From Actinotignum timonense (GTDB taxonomy: Bacteria; Actinomycetota; Actinomycetes; Actinomycetales; Actinomycetaceae), in NCBI RefSeq assembly GCF_030216305.1, contig NZ_JASOKT010000004.1:62001-126000 (forward strand): 64,000 bases of DNA, written 5' to 3'. The notes beneath the pieces are model-generated. The model saw only the letters and a list, made by a program, of their open reading frames with translations. It had not been told where the DNA came from and made no database searches. A program made the translations under genes and the position numbers. This document shows, piece after piece, positions 56,608 through 64,000 of this stretch (position 1 is the stretch's first letter; each line of letters begins with the position of its first letter).

Positions 56608-58302
56608 TCATTGGACCGCAGCCGCGGCAGGGTGGGAGGAGCCGGCGGGGCAGTACGCCAGCTCCGCGGGGCGAAACTGGGGTAGTAGTTCCACCCGGGT
56701 GAGCCGGTAGCACACCAGTCCGGCACCCAGAAGCGCGGCGTATCCGAGCGCCAGTGCCGCGCCGAGCACGGGTACCGGCAGCCCCGCCGCGAGCGCCCAG
56801 CGCTCCAGATTCATCCCGAAAAATGCTCCCGGGTAGCACGAACGCAGCCACAGCAGCATCGCGTACGCAGAGAGCAGCATGCTTGCGGCCACCACTGCGG
56901 GCAGGAGGAAACTGCGCCATCCAGCTTCTTCACGGTAGCGCGGCCGGCCCGCGGGCGCCGTGAGCGGCGGATCCCAATGGCGCCCGGCTGCCCCCATCGC
57001 AATAACCACCAGCAAGCCCAGGGCTCCGGCGAAAAGATAGCGGCCCTGCACCCCACCGATAATTCCCAATCCGCGGTACTGGTTGTAGGCCTGCACGATG
57101 AGCATGCCCAGAACCAGCACAATATTCGCGGTGAAGAGAAGGAGGCGCCAGCTTTTATCCGGATGGGTGCCAAGGGCACGCGCGAGGAAAAGAACGGTGA
57201 GGAGGGTGAGAAGAATGAGGAGGAGCGGTGCGAAGGTGATATCCAGCCACCCGAAATCCGACCAGAAAGAGTCCACGAAAGAGGTGGTCACCCGCTCGGC
57301 GAAGAAACCGATATCGGTGCCCGGCTCCGTGGCTTGGGCCTGGAAACCATCGGGTTGGATCACCCCGTAGCGCACGATATTACGCAGCCACCAGTAGCCG
57401 CCGGTGAGAACACCGATGAGTCCCGCGCTCAACCCCTGAGCCAGGCGCCGCCCCCATCCACCTATACGCGGATTAGCGAGGAAGGCGAGGAAAACCACCA
57501 GCCCCATGGGGATGAAGGTTCCTTTGCTCCACAGGCCAAGCCCTAAGGCAAGCCCGGCCGCGAGCACGGTGCGCCACTGCCCGGCACCGAACATAGCTGC
57601 ACTCACTGCCGCTATGGTGAGTGCCCCGGCCCCGATGAAGAGGGCGTCGTTAGTGACCGAAGCGGAGATAAAGCTGAGCATGGGGATGGCGTATACCGTG
57701 CCGGAAGCCAGGAGCGCACCGCGCCGGCTCAGTCCGGTGCGCCGCGCCGCGAAAACAAGGCAGGGCACCAGAGGTGAGGTCAGCACAATGGAGTAGAGCC
57801 GCAGGATAAGAATCTGGCGGTCCCAGGGGGCATCCGTCATTCCGGTGGCGCGTAACACCAGGGCCCCGCCGGCGTAATAAAGCGGGGGGTGCTGGGTCAT
57901 CTGATCCAGAATAGGGACTGTGCTTTCAGCTCGCGCAGAGCGGCGTTGCTCGTGCGGGAGGAGTTTCTGGCTGCGGTAGGAATCCGGATCCGCGCCGATC
58001 CAGGCATCTCGCCCCAACCGGGTGCGGTAGTGCAGGGAGTAGCTGGGAGCTCCTTCCACCAGCAGGCCGCTGGCCCGGGAGGCTTCAAAAATATCGCGGT
58101 AGAGCCAGCTTGTTCCCGGATCGGGCCACTGCCCGGTCTGCTCGAGTCGAATAACGGAATTGAGGTGGTGAGGTTCATCCGGGGTGCGCAGCGGCGGGCT
58201 GGCAAGCGCCCAGAGCATCTGCCAGATAAGGAAGAGAACCGTGAGGAGCCCCGCGCACGTATAGAAACGGCGTGAGCTCATGGTGGTATCACTGGTTCGC
58301 AT
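56608..58302 (-). CDS. DUF2142-type polytopic membrane protein
   Basis: A 564-residue membrane protein, possibly a GT-C-like glycosyltransferase using a polyprenyl-linked sugar. After the first helix (GLLTVLFLIWQMLWALA) the loop PPLRTPDEPHHLNSVIRLEQ carries the acidic PDE motif, and MTQHPPLYYAGGALV follows in the same loop. About ten further hydrophobic segments follow. The ATG at 58302 has AAGGA four bases upstream and is preferred over the GTG at 58323. It ends 38 nt before rfbD, so the two are probably one unit. Confidence 0.75.
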   Translation of the reverse strand: MRTSDTTMSSRRFYTCAGLLTVLFLIWQMLWALASPPLRTPDEPHHLNSVIRLEQTGQWPDPGTSWLYRDIFEASRASGLLVEGAPSYSLHYRTRLGRDAWIGADPDSYRSQKLLPHEQRRSARAESTVPILDQMTQHPPLYYAGGALVLRATGMTDAPWDRQILILRLYSIVLTSPLVPCLVFAARRTGLSRRGALLASGTVYAIPMLSFISASVTNDALFIGAGALTIAAVSAAMFGAGQWRTVLAAGLALGLGLWSKGTFIPMGLVVFLAFLANPRIGGWGRRLAQGLSAGLIGVLTGGYWWLRNIVRYGVIQPDGFQAQATEPGTDIGFFAERVTTSFVDSFWSDFGWLDITFAPLLLILLTLLTVLFLARALGTHPDKSWRLLLFTANIVLVLGMLIVQAYNQYRGLGIIGGVQGRYLFAGALGLLVVIAMGAAGRHWDPPLTAPAGRPRYREEAGWRSFLLPAVVAASMLLSAYAMLLWLRSCYPGAFFGMNLERWALAAGLPVPVLGAALALGYAALLGAGLVCYRLTRVELLPQFRPAELAYCPAGSSHPAAAAVQ

Positions 58303-58468
58303 ACGGTCCTTCGGGGAATTCACGGGGCGCCCGGCGATCCCCTCCTCACCGGATGGTACCGGTAGGGCCGCGGGAAACGCGCTGGTTATCCCAGTCTAGC
58401 TTCCGCATCACCGGCGCGGAGAAGGTATCGTAGTTCCCGTACATCGAGTAGCCGAGTGAGGGAACATT

Positions 58469-59086
58469 ATGGAGATTCGGGAATTAGCGATTGCGGGCGC
58501 ATGGGAAATCACCACCAAGCATTTCCCCGATGAACGCGGTATTTTCTTGGAAGCCTACAAATCCTCTGTTTTTGAAGAAACAATCGGCCACCGTTTGGAT
58601 GTGCGCCAGGTGAATACCTCGGTATCCAAGGCCGGCACCGTTCGTGGTATCCATTTCGCCGATGTGCCGCCCAGCCAGGCGAAGTACGTAATGTGCCCGC
58701 GCGGTGCAGTTCTCGATTTCGTTATTGATATTCGGGTGGGCTCCCCCACCTTCGGGAAGTGGGATTCCGTTCTTCTCGATGATGACACCCGGAAGGCGAT
58801 TTATATTTCGGAGGGCCTGGGCCACTGCTTCGTGGCCCTGGAAGATGATTCCACCGTGGTTTACCTGTGCTCGGCGCAATACGCTCCCGGGCGGGAACAC
58901 GGGGTGAATCCGCTGTGCTCGCAAGTGGGCCTGGTATTCCCGGAAACTGATCGCCAGGGTAAGAAGCTTGAGCTGCTGCTCTCCCCGAAGGATACCGATG
59001 CTCCCGACCTGGATGAGGCCGAACGCAGCGGGCTCCTCCCGCGCTATGAGGATGTCCAGGCTTTCCTCGCCACCCTGCGGAGCTAA
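58469..59086 (+). CDS. rfbC: dTDP-4-dehydrorhamnose 3,5-epimerase
   Basis: Third enzyme of the dTDP-rhamnose pathway, a cupin-fold epimerase. The sequence has ITTKHFPDERGIFLEAYKSS, the VNTSVSKAGTVRGIHFADVP segment with the catalytic-base His, KYVMCPRGAVLDFVIDIRVG and SEGLGHCFVALEDDSTVVYL. Length is 205 residues. A GAGGGAACATT purine stretch precedes the ATG. The rhamnosyltransferase-like gene starts two bases after its stop. Confidence 0.95.
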   Translation: MEIRELAIAGAWEITTKHFPDERGIFLEAYKSSVFEETIGHRLDVRQVNTSVSKAGTVRGIHFADVPPSQAKYVMCPRGAVLDFVIDIRVGSPTFGKWDSVLLDDDTRKAIYISEGLGHCFVALEDDSTVVYLCSAQYAPGREHGVNPLCSQVGLVFPETDRQGKKLELLLSPKDTDAPDLDEAERSGLLPRYEDVQAFLATLRS

Positions 59087-59088
59087 AT

Positions 59089-60021
59089 ATGAAGCGGGCT
59101 GAACTGTCCGCCCTCGCCAACCAGGTCACCGCGGTTGTCATTACCTATAACCCGGACGGGAACTGCGAAACCCGTCTCACCGCGTTGGTCTTGCAGGTGG
59201 GGCACGTGGTGGTTATTGATAACGGTTCGGAAGAATCGCGCCGGGCAGCTGTAGCGGAAAGTGCTCGTGCGGTGGGTGCCCAGTTCGTTCCGCTCGCCCA
59301 GAATCTCGGGATTGCGGCGGCCACGAATATCGGTATCGAACAGGCCCGGGCTCGCGCTGCTCGTTTCGTGCTGCTCATGGATCAGGATTCCCTGGTTGGC
59401 TCGGATATGGTGGCCCGCCTGCTTGAGGTACTGGCCGGCAATCCGCAGATCGGTGCGGCCGGCCCCCTCCCCAGCGAAGAACGCGAAGGGGAGGATCAGC
59501 TGGTTTACGTTGCCCGCGAGTGGGCCCCCAAGCGTGCCACCGCGGCCGAGCTGGAACGCCCGGTGCTTGACGTGGCTTTCCTTATTGCCTCCGGGTGCCT
59601 CATCCGGATGGAAACGCTCGATGACGTGGGGGGAATGGGCACCGCTCTCTTTATTGACCACGTGGATCTGGAGTGGGGCGTGCGAGCCCGGAGCCAGGGG
59701 TGGCGCCTGGTATGCGTGACGGCCGCCCGGCTCTACCATTCCCTAGGTGACGCCGTCGTTCTTCTTCCCGGTCGCACGCAACCGGTGCACGTGCACGCCC
59801 CAATCCGCAATTATTACCTGGTGCGCAATACCGCCCGCGTTATTGGCAGTTCGCTATTCCCGGGCAAGTGGCGGGTGCGCTATGCCTGGTGGCTGGCGAA
59901 ATACCTGGCCTTTAACGGCTTCCTCCTGGACCGCGGGGCCGAGCGGCGCCAGCTTATGCGCCAAGGCTTACGCGATGCGCGGCGGCGGCGCGGCGGGCGC
60001 ATAGGTGACGCGGCAGTATGA
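59089..60021 (+). CDS. Family 2 glycosyltransferase, rhamnosyltransferase-like
   Basis: Cytoplasmic GT2 enzyme of 310 residues, probably transferring rhamnose to a polysaccharide or lipid carrier. It has TAVVITYNPDGNCETRLTAL, VVVIDNGSEESRR, QNLGIAAATNIGIEQA, the divalent-metal motif LLMDQDSLVGSDM and FIDHVDLEWGVRARSQGWR, a signature of the WbbL/RfbF rhamnosyltransferase group. It is flanked by rfbC (2 nt) and a DUF2142 gene that overlaps by four bases, so it lies in one operon. Confidence 0.88.
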   Translation: MKRAELSALANQVTAVVITYNPDGNCETRLTALVLQVGHVVVIDNGSEESRRAAVAESARAVGAQFVPLAQNLGIAAATNIGIEQARARAARFVLLMDQDSLVGSDMVARLLEVLAGNPQIGAAGPLPSEEREGEDQLVYVAREWAPKRATAAELERPVLDVAFLIASGCLIRMETLDDVGGMGTALFIDHVDLEWGVRARSQGWRLVCVTAARLYHSLGDAVVLLPGRTQPVHVHAPIRNYYLVRNTARVIGSSLFPGKWRVRYAWWLAKYLAFNGFLLDRGAERRQLMRQGLRDARRRRGGRIGDAAV

Positions 60022-61556
60022 CATCGCGCTCGCACCGCCAAGCTCATCCAGCTCATCCAGCTCGCCCCGCGGACCCGCAAGCTCCGGATGCGCCGCCCTC
60101 CCGCGGGCTGTGGTCCCCCCGGGTTTTCCTTTTTTCTTTCCTCGCTTTTCTTTGCTACACCACCGGCTTGAGCCTGCTCACTCCGCTGCACGGTTCCCCG
60201 GATGAACCCGTGCATGAAATTTACGGCTACCAGGTGGTCACGGGGAATATTCCCCTCGAATCGGAGCGGGTGCTCGCCCCGCGCTACCTGCGTTCGGGTG
60301 CGCCCGATTGCTGGCGTACCACCCGCTCCCAAACCGCGTGGTGTTCGCCCCCGATCAGCTCGGATGCCACCCTGCGGGAAATGGGAACAAGCGCGGTCAA
60401 TTACCCGCCCCTCTACTACGCCCTCACCCACCAGCCGCTGCGCTTCCTCAGCGGAGCGGCGGCGCTCTGGGCGGTGCGCCTGTGTTCAGCGCTCCTCTTT
60501 TCCCTGCTGGCGGCTTTCGGGGTATCGGCTTTCGCGGCCGGCCTGCCCCACCGCCTCGAATCCTTTATTGCCCTCACTGTCCTCACCCCGGCGTTCTTCA
60601 CTTTCGCGGGTTTTTCCAATCCCCAAAGTCTGGAAATCGGGGCGGCCCTCGCCATGGCCGGATGCCTCATCCCGCTCCTCCGGCCCCTCCCCCCTCGGGA
60701 AACAGCGCGGCGCTGGATCGCGGGGGGCTGCGCGGCGCTGCTGCTCATTATGGCGCGCCCGGTGGGCCCGTACTGGGCTATTGCCATGTGCCTGCTCCTG
60801 GCCGGGGTATTCGGGCGCGAGCGGGTGCGCACGTATATTCGCACCCGCGCCTTCGCGATATTCATGGCCCTGTGCGCTGCCGGCTGCCTGGCCTGGCTGG
60901 CCTGGACCCGCATCTCCACCATCTACGGCCCCACCCCCACCGAAGTCACCAATGACGGCTGGAGCGCTCTCACCCTGCGCCTCCTCGGGAATTTCCGCTA
61001 CTACATGCACGAGACGATCGGCACGGGCGGGTGGCGCTCCGTGACTACCTCGGTGCCGGTCACGGTGCTCTACTGGGTGGTCCTCTTCGCCGTGGTGGCG
61101 GCCGCGTGGCGCTGGGGGCAGCGGCGGCACCGCCTCTCCATCGCCCTGGCTTTTATTTCCCTGCCGCTCAGCGCCATCCTTATGAATACCCTGGTGCTCA
61201 GCCGCACCACCTTCCCCATCTGGCAGGGCCGCTACGGCTTCCCCTTCCTCTTCCCGCTCTTCTGGGTGTGCGTGGCTGTTATAGCAACCTCCGGGCGCCG
61301 TCGTACCAATATAAGCGGGGCCCTGGCGCGGGCAACCTCCACCCTCTTTTTCCTGGCGACCGTTGATATTACGGTGCGGATGGCCTGGCGTTTTTACGCG
61401 GGTATCACCACGGCGCCGCTGTGGCGGGTCCTCACCGATACCCCGCCGCACGCCCTTATCGGCGCCGCGCTCGCTATCGCGGTAGCGGGCACGTACCTGG
61501 TGCTCACGTGGCGTTCCACCCGCAGATGTGCCGATTCTTGCCTGCCCGTCATATAA
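60018..61556 (+). CDS. DUF2142 family membrane protein (first of a tandem pair)
   Basis: A 512-residue polytopic protein with about ten helices. The first extracytoplasmic loop has PLHGSPDEPVHEIYGYQVVT, then LRSGAPDCWR and SAVNYPPLYYALTHQPL; the C-terminal half has WQGRYGFPFLFPLFWV and MAWRFYAGI. The acidic PDE motif near the first helix and the PPLYY loop suggest a GT-C-like glycosyltransferase, but activity is unproven. ATG overlaps the upstream glycosyltransferase stop as ATGA. It is a clear paralogue of the next gene. Confidence 0.82.
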   Translation: MTSRSHRQAHPAHPARPADPQAPDAPPSRGLWSPRVFLFSFLAFLCYTTGLSLLTPLHGSPDEPVHEIYGYQVVTGNIPLESERVLAPRYLRSGAPDCWRTTRSQTAWCSPPISSDATLREMGTSAVNYPPLYYALTHQPLRFLSGAAALWAVRLCSALLFSLLAAFGVSAFAAGLPHRLESFIALTVLTPAFFTFAGFSNPQSLEIGAALAMAGCLIPLLRPLPPRETARRWIAGGCAALLLIMARPVGPYWAIAMCLLLAGVFGRERVRTYIRTRAFAIFMALCAAGCLAWLAWTRISTIYGPTPTEVTNDGWSALTLRLLGNFRYYMHETIGTGGWRSVTTSVPVTVLYWVVLFAVVAAAWRWGQRRHRLSIALAFISLPLSAILMNTLVLSRTTFPIWQGRYGFPFLFPLFWVCVAVIATSGRRRTNISGALARATSTLFFLATVDITVRMAWRFYAGITTAPLWRVLTDTPPHALIGAALAIAVAGTYLVLTWRSTRRCADSCLPVI

Positions 61557-61613
61557 TTCCAGGGGCTTATTTGTTATGAGATGTACGTCAATCAATAACT
61601 CATCGAGGTGATC

Positions 61614-63248
61614 ATGGGCGGCAATGCTGCTGAGGCGCGTTCCATCGATTTTTCGCAGGACCGCCGGCGGGTAGTGCACGGGAAAATGTTCCTCCTCGCA
61701 TTCGTCGGGTTCTTTATCTATGCGATGGGGCTCAGTTTGCTCACCCCGCTCAACGGCGGCCCCGACGAAACCCAGCACGAAATTTACGGCTACGCGGTGG
61801 TCACCGGGCAAATCCCCCAAAAAAGTATTCGCGTGGAGGCCCCCGCGTTTTTGCGGCGCGGCGCCCCGGATTGCTGGCGCCACGACCCGGCCGCCACCGC
61901 CTTCTGCTCGCGCATTTTCACCACGAACGACGAACTTATCTCCCAGGGCACCTCGGCGGTTAATTACCCGCCGCTCTACTACTACCTCACCCACTGGCCC
62001 CTGCTGCTCGCTTCCGGGAAATACGTGCTGTGGGGTATCCGGGTGCTTTCTGCCGGGCTTTTCGCCGGGCTGGCAGCGCTCGGCTTTTCTTCTCTGTACG
62101 CGGGGTTGCGCAGCGCGGCGCTCCCCTATCTCACCATCGGTCTGCTGGCCCCGGGTTTCTATTCCCTCAGTGGTTTTTCTAATCCGCAGTCGATGGAAAT
62201 CGGGGCGGCCCTGGCCCTCACCGGTTTCCTCCTCCCTCTCCTCAACCGGGTTCCCGCCCGCGAAGAATTGTGGCGGTGGATTGGCGGGGGGCTGGCCGCC
62301 ATCCCCCTCATTTGCGCGCGCCCGGTAGGCCCCTACTGGGCGATCCTGCTCTGTTTACTTTTCGCTATTATTTTTGGGCGCGTGGCGGTGCGGCATTACC
62401 TGCGCACCCCCGGATTCTGGATTTTCCTCGGGCTGTGCGCCCTGGGATGCCTGGCCTGGTTCGGCTGGAATTACCTGGCCTCCACCTACGGGAAAGCACC
62501 CGATCCGGTGGCCAATAAGGGTGCTTTCCGCATGGGCCTGCAAATCCTGGGGACCATGCCCTATTACATTCACGAAACAATCGGAACCGCGGGCTGGCGC
62601 AACGTGGAGCCGAGCAGCCCGGTTTCCCTGTGCTACGTGATTTTCTTCGCCTGCCTGCTCATTGCTGTCTACCGGGCCGGGGCGCGCCACCACCGCCGCG
62701 CGGTTATTTTCGGGGTGGTGGTGCTACCCTTCAGCGCCCTGCTCCTCAATACCGCGGTGGCGGATCGCATCCCGCTCGTCATGTGGCAGGGCCGCTACTG
62801 GTTCCCCTTCTTCTTCCCCTTCTTGGTGACCTGCGCGGCGGCTCTCCTCCAGCACCACGAGCTGCGTGAACGCACCGATTCTGCCCGCGATTCGCGCCTG
62901 ATTCCGGTACTTTCGTTGGCCGGGGCCCTGCTTTTCGCCGTGACGACCATTGATTTCACGGTGCGGATGGCCTGGCGTTTTTATGTGGGCTTGCGGACCC
63001 CCGTCTTCGCGGTTTTATGGACGACGCCGCCCCGCGCGCTGCTGGGTCTCCTTTTGTGCGTGGGACTTTCCTGCGCGGTTGCGTATCTTGTGGTGCGCCG
63101 CTACCGCCCGCACCTGAGCGCGCTACGCCGCGCCTGGCGCGAGTATCTGCATCCGCACACCTTAACGGCGGGCCGCGCGGCGCGCGGCGAGGCCGGCGAG
63201 GAGTCCGAGGCTCACGTCCGCGAGGGTCGTGAAAACACGCGAAAGTAG
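61614..63248 (+). CDS. DUF2142 family membrane protein (second of a tandem pair)
   Basis: A 544-residue paralogue of the preceding protein. Shared blocks in order are GLSLLTPLNGGPDETQHEIY, GYAVVTGQIP, LRRGAPDCWR, GTSAVNYPPLYYYLTHWPL, SGFSNPQSMEIGAALALTGF, ARPVGPYWAI, YYIHETIGTAGWR, WQGRYWFPFFFPF and MAWRFYVGL. The ATG at 61614 lies three bases after GAGGTG; the GTG at 61608 is an alternative. The polar, Arg/Glu-rich C-terminal tail overlaps the convergent membrane-protein gene by 87 bp. A 57-nt gap separates it from its twin. Confidence 0.82.
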   Translation: MGGNAAEARSIDFSQDRRRVVHGKMFLLAFVGFFIYAMGLSLLTPLNGGPDETQHEIYGYAVVTGQIPQKSIRVEAPAFLRRGAPDCWRHDPAATAFCSRIFTTNDELISQGTSAVNYPPLYYYLTHWPLLLASGKYVLWGIRVLSAGLFAGLAALGFSSLYAGLRSAALPYLTIGLLAPGFYSLSGFSNPQSMEIGAALALTGFLLPLLNRVPAREELWRWIGGGLAAIPLICARPVGPYWAILLCLLFAIIFGRVAVRHYLRTPGFWIFLGLCALGCLAWFGWNYLASTYGKAPDPVANKGAFRMGLQILGTMPYYIHETIGTAGWRNVEPSSPVSLCYVIFFACLLIAVYRAGARHHRRAVIFGVVVLPFSALLLNTAVADRIPLVMWQGRYWFPFFFPFLVTCAAALLQHHELRERTDSARDSRLIPVLSLAGALLFAVTTIDFTVRMAWRFYVGLRTPVFAVLWTTPPRALLGLLLCVGLSCAVAYLVVRRYRPHLSALRRAWREYLHPHTLTAGRAARGEAGEESEAHVREGRENTRK

Positions 63249-64000
63249 TACGACGACGACAACCGGCCCGCTTCCAACCGCGGTAGAAAGTACCGCGGCA
63301 AGAGCCAATTCCCGCACTCCCACCCCGGCCGGGACGAAGAACACCAGAAAACCTACGGTCCAGCCCAGGGCGTAGCCGCCGGTGGCGAGCAGGAAGGTCG
63401 GCAGCGAAGCGGCCATGCCCTGGTAGATGAGCATGAGCCAGAGTTGGGCACCCATGAGGAGCCAGCCGGCCGCGGCCCACAGTGCCGCCAGGCCGGTACC
63501 CCGCCAGCTCAGCTGGGCTTCCAGCGCCCCGCGCCCCAGAATTTTCAAGCCCAGGCTAATGATCCTATTGAGAACAGGCGGGATAAGGGCCACCACGCCC
63601 ACGGGAATGGCCAGGGCGAGCCAGCCGTATTCTTCCATGAGGCCGGCCGGGCCCAGGAGCAGCGCGAGGACCGCCAGCACCAGGCCGGTCACGATAGAGA
63701 CCACCATGGAGAGAAGCAGCGCCACGAAGGAGCGCCGCCGGGCGATGGAATGTGCCGCGCCCATTTCCGCGGCCGCCACAAAATTCCACACTCCGCCGGG
63801 CAGGTATTTCGCCACCTGCGAGGTGTAAAAAATACGCCGGGCCACCCGGGCGGGCACGGGTTGGCCCACGTCATTGAGAAGATAGCGCCAGGAAACCATC
63901 GTGCAGGCCACGTAGAGCAGGGAGAGCGCGATTCCGGCCAGGCTCACCCACCAGGGCAGCGCCGCGAGCGCCTCCCCCACCGCTTCCCGGTTGGCCACGA
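63162..64000 (-). CDS. UPF0104/LPG-synthase-type membrane protein (5' end truncated by window)
   Basis: At least 279 residues of a polytopic protein related to the transmembrane part of lysylphosphatidylglycerol synthase and flippase-like UPF0104 proteins. Supporting segments are FYTSQVAKYLPGGVWNFVAA, GYALGWTVGFLVFFVPAGVG and VRELALAAVLSTAVGSGPVV. Helices fill the remainder. The GTG at 63998 is probably an internal valine, so the gene starts beyond the window. In polysaccharide loci such proteins often assist export; a lipid-modification role is equally possible. Confidence 0.75.
   Translation of the reverse strand, partial: VANREAVGEALAALPWWVSLAGIALSLLYVACTMVSWRYLLNDVGQPVPARVARRIFYTSQVAKYLPGGVWNFVAAAEMGAAHSIARRRSFVALLLSMVVSIVTGLVLAVLALLLGPAGLMEEYGWLALAIPVGVVALIPPVLNRIISLGLKILGRGALEAQLSWRGTGLAALWAAAGWLLMGAQLWLMLIYQGMAASLPTFLLATGGYALGWTVGFLVFFVPAGVGVRELALAAVLSTAVGSGPVVVVVLLSRVFTTLADVSLGLLAGLAARRAARR

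Overview
The window reads as chromosome of a high-GC Gram-positive bacterium (Actinomycetota). Signs are the mtrA-mtrB-lpqB-comF-hpf block, a WhiB regulator next to DUF3499, metallopeptidase-like, DUF5719 and giant GT2 genes, GTG/TTG starts on rpoB, rpoC, tuf, fusA and rpsC, and an actinobacterial-type L10 leader. Gene complement and compactness suggest the Actinomycetaceae (Actinomyces/Schaalia/Actinotignum relatives), but the species cannot be fixed from sequence reading alone. No phage, insertion sequence, CRISPR array or rRNA operon is visible.

Region 1 (1-29.2 kb) is a translation and transcription super-cluster, nearly all on the minus strand. In transcription order it runs tRNA-Trp, secE, nusG, rplK, rplA, [DUF2142-like membrane gene], rplJ, rplL, [88-nt repeat and tandem-GNAT gene], rpoB, rpoC, rpsL, rpsG, fusA, tuf, [HAD phosphatase; plus-strand Zn-alcohol dehydrogenase and aldehyde dehydrogenase], then the S10 operon rpsJ-rplC-rplD-rplW-rplB-rpsS-rplV-rpsC-rplP-rpmC-rpsQ, which continues past position 1. 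The bracketed genes are insertions into an otherwise conserved order. Terminators, an L10-leader attenuator and candidate promoters separate the transcription units.

Region 2 (29.2-43 kb) is housekeeping and accessory. It holds an aspartate aminotransferase, a 1258-residue secreted protein with two complete tandem alkaline phosphatase domains and a C-terminal repeat region, an APH-fold phosphotransferase, adenosine deaminase, murB, a tRNA-Tyr/Thr/Met-rpmG cluster, a domain-swapped lipoate ligase, a ferredoxin-NADP reductase and hpf.

Region 3 (43-54.4 kb) is the conserved actinobacterial envelope and cell-cycle block: comF, lpqB, mtrB, mtrA, DUF3499, a degenerate metallopeptidase, DUF5719, a giant GT2 membrane protein and whiB. 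Region 4 (54.5-64 kb) is a surface rhamnose-polysaccharide locus: rfbA, rfbD, rfbC, a rhamnosyltransferase-like GT2, three DUF2142-type polytopic proteins and a truncated UPF0104/LPG-synthase-like membrane protein. rfbB is not in the window.

The most unusual signal is non-coding. Three 88-nt elements (22998-23085, 41862-41949, 41976-42063) share a rigid three-box plan: two direct boxes 30 nt apart and a third inverted box ending 50 nt after the second begins. Two copies are near-identical. The third, in tandem, has a different box sequence but keeps the spacing and the self-complementarity. Further signals are a short motif (GGTACGACGRCGCAGCT-like) recurring just after stop codons, a six-fold 20-bp-period CCGGCC array before rfbA, three stacked palindromes between the S10 operon and the aldehyde dehydrogenase gene, and PHO-box-like sites before the alkaline phosphatase gene.
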